Assembly: GCA_021812265.1 (NCBI GenBank)
Contig: JAKAOI010000014.1
Location: forward strand, 1 to 14,379
Origin: Chloroflexota bacterium
GTDB taxonomy: Bacteria; Chloroflexota; Ktedonobacteria; Ktedonobacterales; JACDGC01
DNA length: 14,379 bases
Direction: 5' to 3'
Both the position numbers and the translations under genes were made by a program. The notes below the pieces were generated by a model, which was not told the origin of the DNA, made no database searches, and worked only from the letters and a program-made list of their open reading frames with translations. Every line of letters starts with the position of its first letter. The first letter of the stretch is position 1. Shown here one piece after another: positions 1 to 6,330 of the stretch.

Positions 1-353
1 GATCCATTGAGAATGGTATTTTGCACAACCATATTATTCAGCGCATCGTTTAATTGCTGTTGTGATGTGTAGATTAGCGCATTTGGCGGCAAAGAACTTT
101 GAGGTATGGAAGTAACATGAACGGCGGCAGAAATAAGGATGTAGGGCGCAGCGCTTTGGTTAGAAGAAAGCACCATGCCTGTGCTTAAATTTGTGGTTGC
201 CGTTATTACTTGCGTCATACTGATATTTGCGTTATTTTTTCCTAAATTTTCTGATAGTTTTAGAATGATAATCCCAACAAGTAACGCAAATATTATCCCT
301 AAAATGATAAAAAATGCTCCGGTTGGGGCTTTGCGCGAAGATGATGCGTCCAT
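1..353 (-). CDS. CpaB/RcpC-like Flp pilus assembly protein, SAF domain, partial (3' end beyond left edge)
   Basis: Translating the minus strand from the ATG at 353-351 gives 117 codons open to the window edge. The start has a good Shine-Dalgarno (AAGGAA, eight bases upstream). Residues 1-11 are polar and basic, about 12-33 form one hydrophobic segment (GAFFIILGIIFALLVGIII), and from about residue 50 a stretch VITATTNLSTGMVL, then VTSIPQSSLPPNALIY and a QQQLNDALNNMVVQNTILNG end resembles the SAF fold of CpaB/RcpC. That family has an N-terminal membrane anchor followed by a SAF domain and belongs to the Tad pilus system. The Flp-pilin-like gene upstream on the same strand (847-990) supports this reading. 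The family's usual length is about 250-300 residues, so more than half is missing here. An SAF protein of another kind (for example flagellar FlgA-like) is possible but less fitting with the anchor and neighbour. Confidence 0.68.
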   Translation of the reverse strand, partial: MDASSSRKAPTGAFFIILGIIFALLVGIIILKLSENLGKNNANISMTQVITATTNLSTGMVLSSNQSAAPYILISAAVHVTSIPQSSLPPNALIYTSQQQLNDALNNMVVQNTILNG

Positions 354-440
354 GTTTGGTTTTCCTTACTGTACGATGAAAATACTAATAGCTATTCAGC
401 AAGAATCAGTCCATTTTACCGAAATTGTTTCAATAAAATT

Positions 441-575
441 AGGACATTCGCTTGAAAGAGCAGCGCATGGTTCTTGCATCTGCAGCAAAGGAAGGTCTGG
501 GGACACCCCAGAACCCCGTACAAGAGGCGGCGCCCCTTGTACATCCCCGATGTTCCATGCTGCAGCGAAAGTCCT
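441..575 (-). mobile_element. MITE-like element, copy 1
   Basis: This 135-bp stretch is a second copy, in opposite orientation, of 6572-6707; a hand alignment gives roughly 88 percent identity. It is bounded by terminal inverted repeats: AGGACATTCGCT at 441-452 and AGCGAAAGTCCT at 564-575 (11 of 12 match). Inside lie two hairpins: TCTGGGG/CCCCAGA with a 3-base loop at 496-512, and a GTACAAG...CTTGTAC stem at 518-542 with one mismatch. Subterminal CCATG and CTGCAG words are also mirrored. No transposase is encoded and no clear target-site duplication is visible. It lies between the Flp-like gene and the CpaB-like gene. A non-autonomous transposon derivative fits best; a structured RNA or REP-type repeat is the alternative. 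Confidence 0.72.
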
Positions 576-688
576 GAAAATATGTTTTTGGCGGAGATGT
601 ATGAGGAAATGTTGAGAAGAGACGGTGCGGAACTCCATATTTATGGGTTTAAATCCAAAGAATTGCATTGAAATAAACAATATATACA

Positions 689-840
689 GACAAAAACACT
701 CGCTTGCTGCACTGCATCAAAAATGCATACATTGTTGGCCCTTTGCGCGGAGATTGAAGCCTGGATGTTTCCAGATTTCACTTTATTGGCGCAGGATGCT
801 ATGTGTGCGCAGTGAACAAGCGAGTGGCTACGTTTTTGTC
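689..840. repeat. 152-bp nested imperfect palindrome
   Basis: The ends mirror each other: GACAAAAAC (689-697) with GTTTTTGTC (832-840), then CACTCGCTTG (697-706) with CAAGCGAGTG (817-826), offset by five extra bases on the right. Further arms are nested in order: CACTGC 710-715 with GCAGTG 809-814, TGCGC 744-748 with GCGCA 789-793, TGAA 755-758 with TTCA 777-780, and CTGGA 761-765 with TCCAG 770-774 around a TGTT loop. The whole unit can fold into one long hairpin on either strand. It starts seven bases after the stop codon of the Flp-like gene and could end its transcript, since CAAGCGAGTG is followed by five T on the minus strand. A hairpin-type MITE or a structured RNA is also possible. 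Confidence 0.6.
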
Positions 841-846
841 AATGAC

Positions 847-990
847 CTAAAAAACAGAGATGATGTTGGAAATTGATGGATATATAACAATAAATACACC
901 GGCGCAAAATACGGCGATGATGGCAACGATTAAAATGTATTCCAAAACGCTGATTTTATGGAATTGTTTTTGAGCAGGCTGCTGCGCCAT
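847..990 (-). CDS. Flp-type pilin-like small membrane protein
   Basis: The gene encodes 47 residues. The ATG at 990-988 has a near-perfect Shine-Dalgarno (GGGAGGAAG) six bases upstream, which decides this start over a longer open frame reaching 1107. After a polar N-terminus (MAQQPAQKQFHK) comes ISVLEYILIVAIIAVF and a second hydrophobic stretch to the C-terminus. Flp pilins have a short leader, a cleavage site, then Glu and Tyr at mature positions 5 and 6 followed by a single hydrophobic helix; the LEY here matches that pattern. The residue before the expected cut is Lys rather than the usual Gly, so processing by a Tad prepilin peptidase is uncertain. A strong promoter lies at 1063-1091. The CpaB-like gene downstream supports a pilus role. 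It might instead be an unrelated one-helix membrane peptide. Confidence 0.62.
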   Translation of the reverse strand: MAQQPAQKQFHKISVLEYILIVAIIAVFCAGVFIVIYPSISNIISVF

Positions 991-1383
991 TTTCTTCCTC
1001 CCGGATATTCCGTTGAGCGGTTTTGGTGAACCGCAAAATCGGAAAACTGCTGTCTCGATCGTATTGTAACAGATTCTTTTTGTGTCTACAAGATTTTTTG
1101 CGGTCAATATTCAGCTGTTGAACTATTTTATAGGATGTGACAGCAAATATATTGTATAACTATGCTCAGTACCTTTGGATGGCGATATTAAGGACTTTTG
1201 GGCTGTATTGGCTTGTGTAAACCTGTCGATGTATGTATACAAGACATCCGGAATACAACTACCGGAAGAAAAACTTTAACAGACAAATATATAAGGAAGA
1301 TCTGCTTCCTCCCTATAACTGAAGTTAGAGGTATCCGCAGGTCGAAGTTTGATGAAGAGTGTTAACGAAAAGAGGTTTGGTAT
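991..1383. other. Intergenic region between divergent genes
   Basis: The first part is the leader and promoter of the minus-strand Flp-like gene, including a small hairpin GCGGTT/AACCGC at 1017-1034 just upstream of its Shine-Dalgarno. The part 1092-1383 lies upstream of the plus-strand gene at 1384. It contains a short hairpin AGGAAG/CTTCCT at 1294-1310, but I see no convincing promoter, riboswitch or RNA gene. Confidence 0.5.
1063..1091 (-). promoter_or_regulatory. Sigma70-type promoter of the Flp-like gene
   Basis: On the minus strand TTGTAG (1091-1086) and TACAAT (1068-1063) are separated by exactly 17 bases. Each hexamer matches the sigma70 consensus at most positions. Transcription would start near 1056, giving a leader of about 65 bases that ends with the strong Shine-Dalgarno of the 847-990 gene. 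Confidence 0.6.
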
Positions 1384-1779
1384 ATGAATCCAGTCAAAAG
1401 CTCAGAGTTATCGGGGTTTACACAATACCGGGCAGGAGAAGGCACGATTCAGGAACCGATGCTGATTTCACGAACACAAGCTGTTGAGCAGCAAATGCAG
1501 TCTAAATATGTTAAAAATTATAATCGTCAGATAAAAATTAAATCGAAAGACACCGGCGCCGGCGGCGAGGCGCAAAAACAAATTATCGCAGATGGGCATG
1601 ATAACTACCGAAAAAATCGCGGTCTATTGCGAAATCCTCAGCGCGAAATGCTTTTGCTGCATTTTATGATTGGTGAACAAAACCCACTTTCAACAATGCA
1701 TACAGATATTGCTGCGGTATATAACAAAACTACCGGCAACGCACAAATGGAGAGACCGCCTCCGAAGCCAGCGAATTAA
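1384..1779 (+). CDS. Hypothetical soluble protein, no family recognised
   Basis: The frame encodes 131 residues from an ATG preceded by AGAGG at eight bases, an acceptable Shine-Dalgarno. The product is hydrophilic and rich in Gln, Lys and Asn, with a basic middle (KYVKNYNRQIKIKSKDTG), a Gly/Ala-rich turn, a short hydrophobic stretch MLLLHFMIG near residues 90-98 and a proline-rich end. There is no signal peptide or membrane helix and I recognise no motif. The nearest downstream terminator is at 1979-2009, about 200 bases later. No competing frame of similar length exists on the other strand. It may be a real lineage-specific gene, but a chance frame cannot be excluded. Confidence 0.4.
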   Translation: MNPVKSSELSGFTQYRAGEGTIQEPMLISRTQAVEQQMQSKYVKNYNRQIKIKSKDTGAGGEAQKQIIADGHDNYRKNRGLLRNPQREMLLLHFMIGEQNPLSTMHTDIAAVYNKTTGNAQMERPPPKPAN

Positions 1780-1978
1780 TATTCCGCATAAGCGAAAAGC
1801 CATAGTGGATTTTTGGTTCTCATTGTCCGATACAATCCCTTGCATGTACATATCTTAAAGGGGCCGCGTCTTTACGGGATCATCTGAGAACTATACACTA
1901 TGTATGAAATATTTTGCTGAAGTTTATCAAACACATACACAGCAAGCAGCTGTATTTGCCGGTAAATATCTAATTTAG

Positions 1979-2009
1979 GCCTGTTCAATGCAGAACAGGC
2001 TGTTTTTTA
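1979..2009 (+). terminator. Rho-independent terminator
   Basis: GCCTGTTC (1979-1986) and GAACAGGC (1993-2000) form a perfect 8-bp stem around AATGCA, followed by TGTTTTTT. It ends transcription coming from the hypothetical gene side or from an unrecognised short transcript between 1780 and 1978. Confidence 0.85.
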
Positions 2010-2205
2010 TGTCTCATGAAACAAAATTTGAGAGTTTACCTTGATTTTCTATGCGCTATCCTAATTTTGCAAGAATACCAGTTGAATCTCTACTTTGCCG
2101 GCTATTCTTGGCAAAACAGGCGATCAGATTGGCGGAATATGAGGTACAATATAGGCTAGTGTTTTCTTTTTAATCTTTCGCAATGTTGCGGAAAAATACT
2201 GCGCC

Positions 2206-2239
2206 GGCAGCAAAGATAATTGCAATTGAGATTGCTGCC
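2206..2239. repeat. Stem-loop upstream of the hydrolase gene
   Basis: GGCAGCAA (2206-2213) is the exact reverse complement of TTGCTGCC (2232-2239). The 18-base loop contains the palindrome AATTGCAATT. No T-run follows on the plus strand, so it is not a standard terminator. It may be a protein-binding site or a leader structure for the gene at 2305. Confidence 0.45.
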
Positions 2240-2304
2240 AATAAGTTTATTGTATGGAATAGCGCAATTTTATAGCATAATTTTTGTGCGGCAGGTGCAT
2301 TGAT

Positions 2305-2988
2305 ATGTCAGCGATACAGTCGCAGCAAGTTTTTTTTACATCTCTCGATCCCAATGGTGTTCGGCTGGCGGGTGAATGGACCCCTGCAAATGGCGCATCG
2401 CAAACAAGCGCGGCTGTTTCCTGCCCAGCAGTAGTGTTATGCCACCCGCAACCGCTGGTAAATGATATGAATGATCCGCTGACGCAGGCGTTACAGCGCG
2501 AGTTGGTGAAAGCCGGCTGGTCTGTGCTTCGATTTAACTTTCGGGGCGCGCCGCCTAGCGGAGGCGCATATACTGATGGCCGTCTGGAGTTATTTGATAT
2601 TGCTGCGGCGGTGTTATGGTTGCGTTCACAGCCGCAGGTAGATTCTTCCAAAGTAGCTATTGCCGGGCATGCGTTTGGCGCCGCTGTGGCGTTAGTATAC
2701 GCCGCAGCAGATCCATCTGTAGCGGCTGTGGCGGCCGTCAGCCCGCCGATATTTCGGCTGCAGCAATCATTGGCAAGGCAAATTGCTATCCCCTGCTTGC
2801 TGCTATCTGGGGAAAATGACGAGGTGTGCCCGCCATATAAGTTAGAGCAGTGGATACAACAAAATCCATCTCAAAAAACACAAACAACTGTGCCGCGCGC
2901 CGAACACCTTATGAAAGGATATGAAGTTCGTGTTGCGGCATTAATTGCCTCATATTTCCATCACACTATTCCACAGATTGCGCGATGA
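2305..2988 (+). CDS. Alpha/beta hydrolase (COG2945-like) lacking the nucleophile serine
   Basis: The protein has 227 residues from the ATG at 2305; an in-frame TTG at 2284 is possible, but the ATG has GCAGGTG seven bases upstream. The fold markers of the COG2945 group are clear: HPQPL at 47-51 (the oxyanion region), LRFNFRG at 75-81, LELFDIAAAVLWL at 94-106, the nucleophile elbow GHAFG at 121-125, acidic Asp172 in GENDEVCPP, and His201 in AEHLMKG. In active relatives the elbow reads GxSxG; here position 123 is Ala (GCG, one base from TCG). The other two triad residues are retained, as is the full length. There is no signal peptide, so it is cytoplasmic. It converges with rplI, whose stop is 14 bases away. 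It may be a catalytically dead binding protein, or use another nucleophile. Confidence 0.85.
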   Translation: MSAIQSQQVFFTSLDPNGVRLAGEWTPANGASQTSAAVSCPAVVLCHPQPLVNDMNDPLTQALQRELVKAGWSVLRFNFRGAPPSGGAYTDGRLELFDIAAAVLWLRSQPQVDSSKVAIAGHAFGAAVALVYAAADPSVAAVAAVSPPIFRLQQSLARQIAIPCLLLSGENDEVCPPYKLEQWIQQNPSQKTQTTVPRAEHLMKGYEVRVAALIASYFHHTIPQIAR

Positions 2989-3002
2989 AACACAGCCAAC
3001 GC

Positions 3003-3461
3003 TTACTTTGTTGTGGCCTCTTGAACAATAACCACTGTTAATTGTGGTTCAAAAGTATTGCCCAACCGCACAGGAACCTTATATTCACCTAATCTGCGGA
3101 TGGATTCGCGCAACGTAATGGAGCGGCGATCCACAATAATTTTTTCTTGTTCGCGGAGCGCGTCGGCAATATCTTGATTGGTAACTGAACCGTACAGTTG
3201 GTTATCTTTCCCAACACGAACGGCAAATTTTAAAGAAACGCTGTTTAGTCGATCGGTAAGGCTTTGAAGATCTGCCAATAATTTTTCTCTGCGGCGATTT
3301 TCAAGAGCTACACGATCCTGCAGATTGGAAAGAGCGTTTGAGGTTGCAGCAGTAACCATATTGCGGGGTAACAGATAATTGCGGGCGTAACCGTCTGCGA
3401 CATTTTTAACTTCACCGGCTTTTCCAAGACCGGGAACTTCTTCTAGGAGAATTACTTTCAT
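3003..3461 (-). CDS. rplI: 50S ribosomal protein L9
   Basis: The 152-residue product is a full-length L9. The N-terminal RNA-binding domain begins MKVILLEEVPGLGKAGE and contains the signature VADGYARNYLLPR at about 22-34. A charged connecting helix follows (residues 45-75), then the C-terminal domain with GKDNQLYGSVTNQDIADAL and the LGEYKVPVRL stretch. The start is fixed by the conserved N-terminus, although the only AAAGGA lies about 15-17 bases upstream, which is unusually far. In many bacteria rplI follows rpsF, ssb and rpsR; here no gene precedes it for more than 400 bp, so it appears monocistronic. Confidence 0.96.
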   Translation of the reverse strand: MKVILLEEVPGLGKAGEVKNVADGYARNYLLPRNMVTAATSNALSNLQDRVALENRRREKLLADLQSLTDRLNSVSLKFAVRVGKDNQLYGSVTNQDIADALREQEKIIVDRRSITLRESIRRLGEYKVPVRLGNTFEPQLTVVIVQEATTK

Positions 3462-3886
3462 ATCGGCCGAATAAAAGGTCCTTTCAATTGCATGGAAAAC
3501 GCGAATAAAACGCGCTATTGTACTATGAGGCTAAACGAAAATTTCATAAACCGTCTTGGACAGTATATACCACAGATTGCGCTAAGAGCAAATTTCACTG
3601 CTATGGTGTGAGATAAGGCACATAATCGTTTATAATACCTGCATACTATTGTATTATTTTGGGGGGAATGCTATATTCTGATAAAGCCTTTGATCTGTTT
3701 TTTTCTGTATGCCTTCATGTATTCAATATTACAGGCAGGCTGTTGTAGTAGGACATTGCTCGGCGTTTTTTGTAGTGATAGCCTATCAGAAATAACTGGC
3801 GAAAGTTTTGGTGGTATACTTAACGGAGCGCTATATTTTTAATTATTAGAGATTTACACTCAGATTTTTTTGATGGAGAGAATAAT
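3462..3886. other. Divergent intergenic region rplI / small membrane protein
   Basis: No reading frame of note is present. On the plus strand there are two candidate promoters for the 3887 gene: an extended -10 at 3812-3820, and TTGTAT-17-TATATT at 3649-3677 with six G in the spacer. Between them TTCTGATA (3676-3683) and TATCAGAA (3784-3791) are inverted repeats, which would close a leader structure of about 115 bases if the upstream promoter is used. For rplI I see only a TACAAT box at 3522-3517 on the minus strand without a good -35. Confidence 0.45.
3792..3820 (+). promoter_or_regulatory. Candidate extended -10 promoter of the 3887 gene
   Basis: TGG immediately before TATACT (3815-3820) makes an extended -10 element. 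The -35 region 17 bases upstream (ATAACT) is weak, as is common for extended -10 promoters. The transcript would start near 3827, about 60 bases before the ATG. Confidence 0.4.
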
Positions 3887-4279
3887 ATGTCTGCGCCATC
3901 CAATCCACACCAAGAACTGACGGCTAAACAGCCAAATCCCCTTGCGTTGATATTTCATTTAGGGAAAACGTTTCGTCTGACTGGCGCGTTAATGAAAGAC
4001 GGCAGAGTTTCAATTTTTCGCAAGATTTTTTTTGTCGGCGCTATTCTTGCCATGATTGTCTTGCTGTTTTCCGGAGACCTTGCGGTTGAATTATTTGCCA
4101 ATGTTATACCGTTTATAGGCCCGGCAATTGGGTTACCTGCCGACGCAGCCTTTGATTGGCTTGCTATTGCTGTGCTTGCCCTTAACTTGTTGAGGGTTTT
4201 CCCTATTTCGATAGTGGGGGAGCACTATAACCGAATTTTTAAAGGACAGCCTCCTCAGCAACAGCTGTTGTCAAACTAA
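3887..4279 (+). CDS. Small integral membrane protein, possibly DUF1232/YkvA-like
   Basis: The gene encodes 130 residues, with a clear Shine-Dalgarno (GGAGAG) six bases before the ATG. A polar N-terminus with NPHQEL and KQPNP is followed by an amphipathic basic stretch (residues 25-45). A first membrane helix lies around 47-62 (IFFVGAILAMIVLLF). A loop with FANVIPFIGPAIGLPADAAF leads to a second hydrophobic stretch (DWLAIAVLALNLLRVFP). The VIP...IG...PAD sequence between helices recalls DUF1232 proteins, but the match is only by eye. It has its own promoter candidate and a terminator 45 bases after the stop, so it is probably a single-gene unit. Function unknown. Confidence 0.8.
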   Translation: MSAPSNPHQELTAKQPNPLALIFHLGKTFRLTGALMKDGRVSIFRKIFFVGAILAMIVLLFSGDLAVELFANVIPFIGPAIGLPADAAFDWLAIAVLALNLLRVFPISIVGEHYNRIFKGQPPQQQLLSN

Positions 4280-4323
4280 GTAACTAAAATAGCGGCTATT
4301 TTTAGAGACGTATCCGAATACGC

Positions 4324-4356
4324 AAAAAGCATGGCGCTTGTTGCGCAGGCTTTTTT
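4324..4356 (+). terminator. Rho-independent terminator after the small membrane protein gene
   Basis: AAAAAGC and GCTTTTTT form the outer stem and GCGC-TTGTT-GCGC the inner stem, with small bulges (ATG and AG) between them. The T-run is part of the outer arm. It is placed 45 bases after the stop of the 3887 gene. Confidence 0.75.
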
Positions 4357-4651
4357 GTTGCTTTTGCCACTTTATAAAAACAGGTTTAAAACAAATTTAG
4401 CGTAACATCTCCAAACATTATTTCCCCCAAAACTGTTTGCCTGCGCCCAGTAAAGATTGAGCCAAACCCAGGCAAACGCGCTGCTGCAAAGCTTTTATCC
4501 GCATGATATAACGATGATTTTTGGGTCCATTCATGCCGGCGTTTTTTCTGATATATCAAAAAAATGAGTCTGATTAACCATGTGATCAATAAATTTGTTA
4601 AAGTTTTGTGTGATTTTGCCGAAAAATTGCGTATATAAGTCATAAGCGGCC

Positions 4652-4672
4652 TGATTGTATTATGTTCAATCA
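4652..4672. promoter_or_regulatory. Inverted repeat upstream of livK, operator candidate
   Basis: TGATTG and CAATCA flank a 9-base centre that contains TATTAT. The site lies about 70 bases before the livK start, where a regulator could block or activate transcription. No regulator gene is visible in the window. Confidence 0.3.
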
Positions 4673-4740
4673 AGCGCCGTGTATTCATAGGAAAAAGGTT
4701 TTCCTGTGATGCACATTAATCTTAAGGAGTGCATGCAGTT

Positions 4741-6045
4741 ATGCAGCAAAAGCAATTTTCGAAGTTCGTGCGCGGATTTGCTCAGTTTTCTGTTGCAGCG
4801 ATTGCTGTTATGGCTATTAGCCTTGCAGCGTGCGGCGGATCGACAAACAGCGGATCCAGCGGACCTAAGAATCTGATTATCGCTTCCGAGTTGCCCGTTA
4901 CTGGGACAGACGCAGGTGATGGTGTTCCCACACAAAATGGTGTGCAGTTAGCCGTGTCACAAAACGCCAATCTGGGAAATGGATATACATTAACGTTTCT
5001 GAGTGAAAATGACGTAAGCACAACAACCGGCACACACGATCCTACAACTGGCGCAAACAATATTGTAGCGTTGGCAAATAACGCCAGTGTTATGGGCGTA
5101 GTTGGGCCGTTCAACAGCAATGTTGCCGGCGCAGAAATTCCGGTTGCCAACCGCTATGGTTTGACATTAATCAGCCCTTCAAACACAAATCCTGGTCTTA
5201 CCCTTCAGCAGTATGCTGCGGCGAATGGATTTGACTTTAACACCCTGCACCCGGCAGGTAAACCGGATTATTATTTCCGTGTATGCGGCAATGATATTGA
5301 CCAAGGCAAATTGGACGCAAAAATTGCGACATCCGCGCCAATCAACGCCACAACTGCATTTGTTATCGATGATAACGAAGCATATGGCGTAGGTTTAGCG
5401 AACTTCTTCACACAATATTTCCAGCAAGACGGCGGCAAAACTGTTGGCACACGTCAGTCCATTTCGTTAAGCCAAGCCAGCACTTTCCCAACACTTGCTC
5501 AAAATATTGTTAATGCGCATCCTGGAGTTATCTTCTATGGCGGCGTTACCTCTAATGGCGCTCCTCAGCTGAAGGCCCAGGTAGATAAAGCCGGCGGTTC
5601 CAGTATCCCATGGGTTGGCGGCGACGGTATTGCCGACGATCCTTCGTGGATAACCCAAGGCGGCGCTGATGCGTTCAATGTTTCTGGCACAGTCGCAGCT
5701 CCGGATATCAGCACACTTGCAAAAACCAACACAGTTGCTCAAACATTTGTTCAGCAGTATACTGCAAAATTTGGCGCAGCTCCGATTCCATACAGCGCTA
5801 TGGCATATGATGCGGCAATGATTGAAATTACTGCTATCAAAGATTTGATCAGCGCCGGCAAACCTGTTACTCGATCTGCGGTGCGTGATGAGATTGCTGG
5901 TTTGACTTATAATGGTGTAACCGGAACAATTTCATTTGATTCCAATGGTGACAACAAAGGTTCAAAATTCTATAGCATTTACTATGCAGACCCCAAGACA
6001 AAACAGTGGGTATTTGAAACACAGATTGACACAAGCACTCTGTAG
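4741..6045 (+). CDS. livK: Branched-chain amino acid type ABC transporter substrate-binding lipoprotein
   Basis: The protein has 434 residues from the ATG at 4741, 11 bases after AAGGAG. A GTG at 4729 is in frame but overlaps the Shine-Dalgarno. A signal peptide (basic FSKFVRGF, hydrophobic VAAIAVMAIS) ends in the lipobox LAAC with Cys31, followed by a Gly/Ser linker, so it is lipid-anchored outside the membrane. The mature part is a type I periplasmic-binding fold (Peripla_BP_6): ELPVTGTDAGDG near the N-terminus, GVVGPFNSNVAGAEIPVANRYG around residues 118-140, a YYFRVCGND strand, DDNEAYGVGLANFF at the domain crossover, and PYSAMAYDAAMI near the C-terminus. The length is typical. It is separated from livH by 936 bp of mobile debris, unlike a compact liv operon. 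The ligand may be an amino acid, amide, urea or small aromatic acid; sequence alone does not say which. Confidence 0.93.
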   Translation: MQQKQFSKFVRGFAQFSVAAIAVMAISLAACGGSTNSGSSGPKNLIIASELPVTGTDAGDGVPTQNGVQLAVSQNANLGNGYTLTFLSENDVSTTTGTHDPTTGANNIVALANNASVMGVVGPFNSNVAGAEIPVANRYGLTLISPSNTNPGLTLQQYAAANGFDFNTLHPAGKPDYYFRVCGNDIDQGKLDAKIATSAPINATTAFVIDDNEAYGVGLANFFTQYFQQDGGKTVGTRQSISLSQASTFPTLAQNIVNAHPGVIFYGGVTSNGAPQLKAQVDKAGGSSIPWVGGDGIADDPSWITQGGADAFNVSGTVAAPDISTLAKTNTVAQTFVQQYTAKFGAAPIPYSAMAYDAAMIEITAIKDLISAGKPVTRSAVRDEIAGLTYNGVTGTISFDSNGDNKGSKFYSIYYADPKTKQWVFETQIDTSTL

Positions 6046-6050
6046 TTTGA

Positions 6051-6254
6051 AAACTCTGCAAGGTCTTCCGCTTAGCCACTGGAACCCTGCTCAATGCGGA
6101 TGTCAATGGGGCGTACAATATTTTGCGCCGGTATGCTCCCGACGCATTCGTGGATGGAGTGGCGTCTTGCCTCCTTCGTCTGCATTTCTTGCCATTGCCT
6201 GATCGCCATCAGGACAAGCGCATGCAGCGTGTTCGCCGTAAGGCCAGCGCGTAG
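6051..6254 (+). pseudogene. tnpB: 3' remnant of an IS200/IS605-family tnpB
   Basis: The frame from 6051 to the TAG at 6252-6254 encodes 67 residues. It contains TGTLLNADVNGAYNILRRY and then APDAFVDGVA. The NADVNGAYNI block is the C-terminal RuvC segment of TnpB/OrfB proteins of IS200/IS605 elements, including its catalytic Asp. A full TnpB has about 350-450 residues, so most of the protein, including the earlier RuvC motifs and the zinc finger, is absent. The frame closes upstream at a TGA only three bases after the livK stop codon, so the fragment is not translated from any visible start. It marks an old insertion later deleted up to the end of livK. Confidence 0.8.
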
Positions 6255-6330
6255 TGGCTGTTGTAGTCAGCCTGCCCTTCAATAAGGCGAACCTAACCTT
6301 GGGCATATTTGTCCATACTAAAGGATACTA

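Larger units (their letters stand above)
1780..2304. other. Intergenic region with terminator and stem-loops
   Basis: The first half leads to the intrinsic terminator at 1979-2009. A 24-codon frame (1904-1978, starting MKYFAEVY) ends with its TAG directly before the terminator stem, but it has no visible Shine-Dalgarno. The second half is the region upstream of the hydrolase gene. It holds a small CGCAA/TTGCG hairpin at 2179-2190 and the larger stem-loop at 2206-2239. No tRNA or known RNA is visible. Confidence 0.5.
4280..4740. other. Intergenic region upstream of livK
   Basis: It begins with two small hairpins (4287-4304 and around 4309-4323) and the terminator at 4324-4356. From 4386 to 4688 the minus strand is open for 100 codons without a convincing start signal or recognised family. 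From 4600 to 4740 it is AT-rich upstream DNA of livK with an inverted repeat at 4652-4672 and the Shine-Dalgarno AAGGAG at 4724-4729. I could not find a well-spaced promoter for livK. Confidence 0.5.

Noticed and set aside
175..615. 146-codon plus-strand frame at the left end
   Set aside because: It lies opposite the CpaB-like gene and runs through the repeat element; it has no Shine-Dalgarno and no recognisable protein character.
396..680. 94-codon minus-strand frame and the three plus-strand frames at 6524-6939
   Set aside because: They are created by the stop-free MITE-like element; similarity between copies is explained by the DNA repeat.
847..1107. Longer 86-residue version of the Flp-like protein
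   Set aside because: The upstream 39 codons cover the promoter and leader; the Shine-Dalgarno GGGAGGAAG points to the ATG at 990.
3649..3677. TTGTAT-17-TATATT promoter far upstream of the 3887 gene
   Set aside because: Kept only as a note under the intergenic region, because the extended -10 at 3812-3820 is closer and sufficient; both could be used.
4386..4688. 100-codon minus-strand frame upstream of livK, ending in LPGFGSIFTGRR
   Set aside because: No good Shine-Dalgarno (AGGAAAA is about 13 bases away), it overlaps the upstream control region of livK, and no family is recognised. The C-terminal part looks protein-like, so a decayed gene remains possible.
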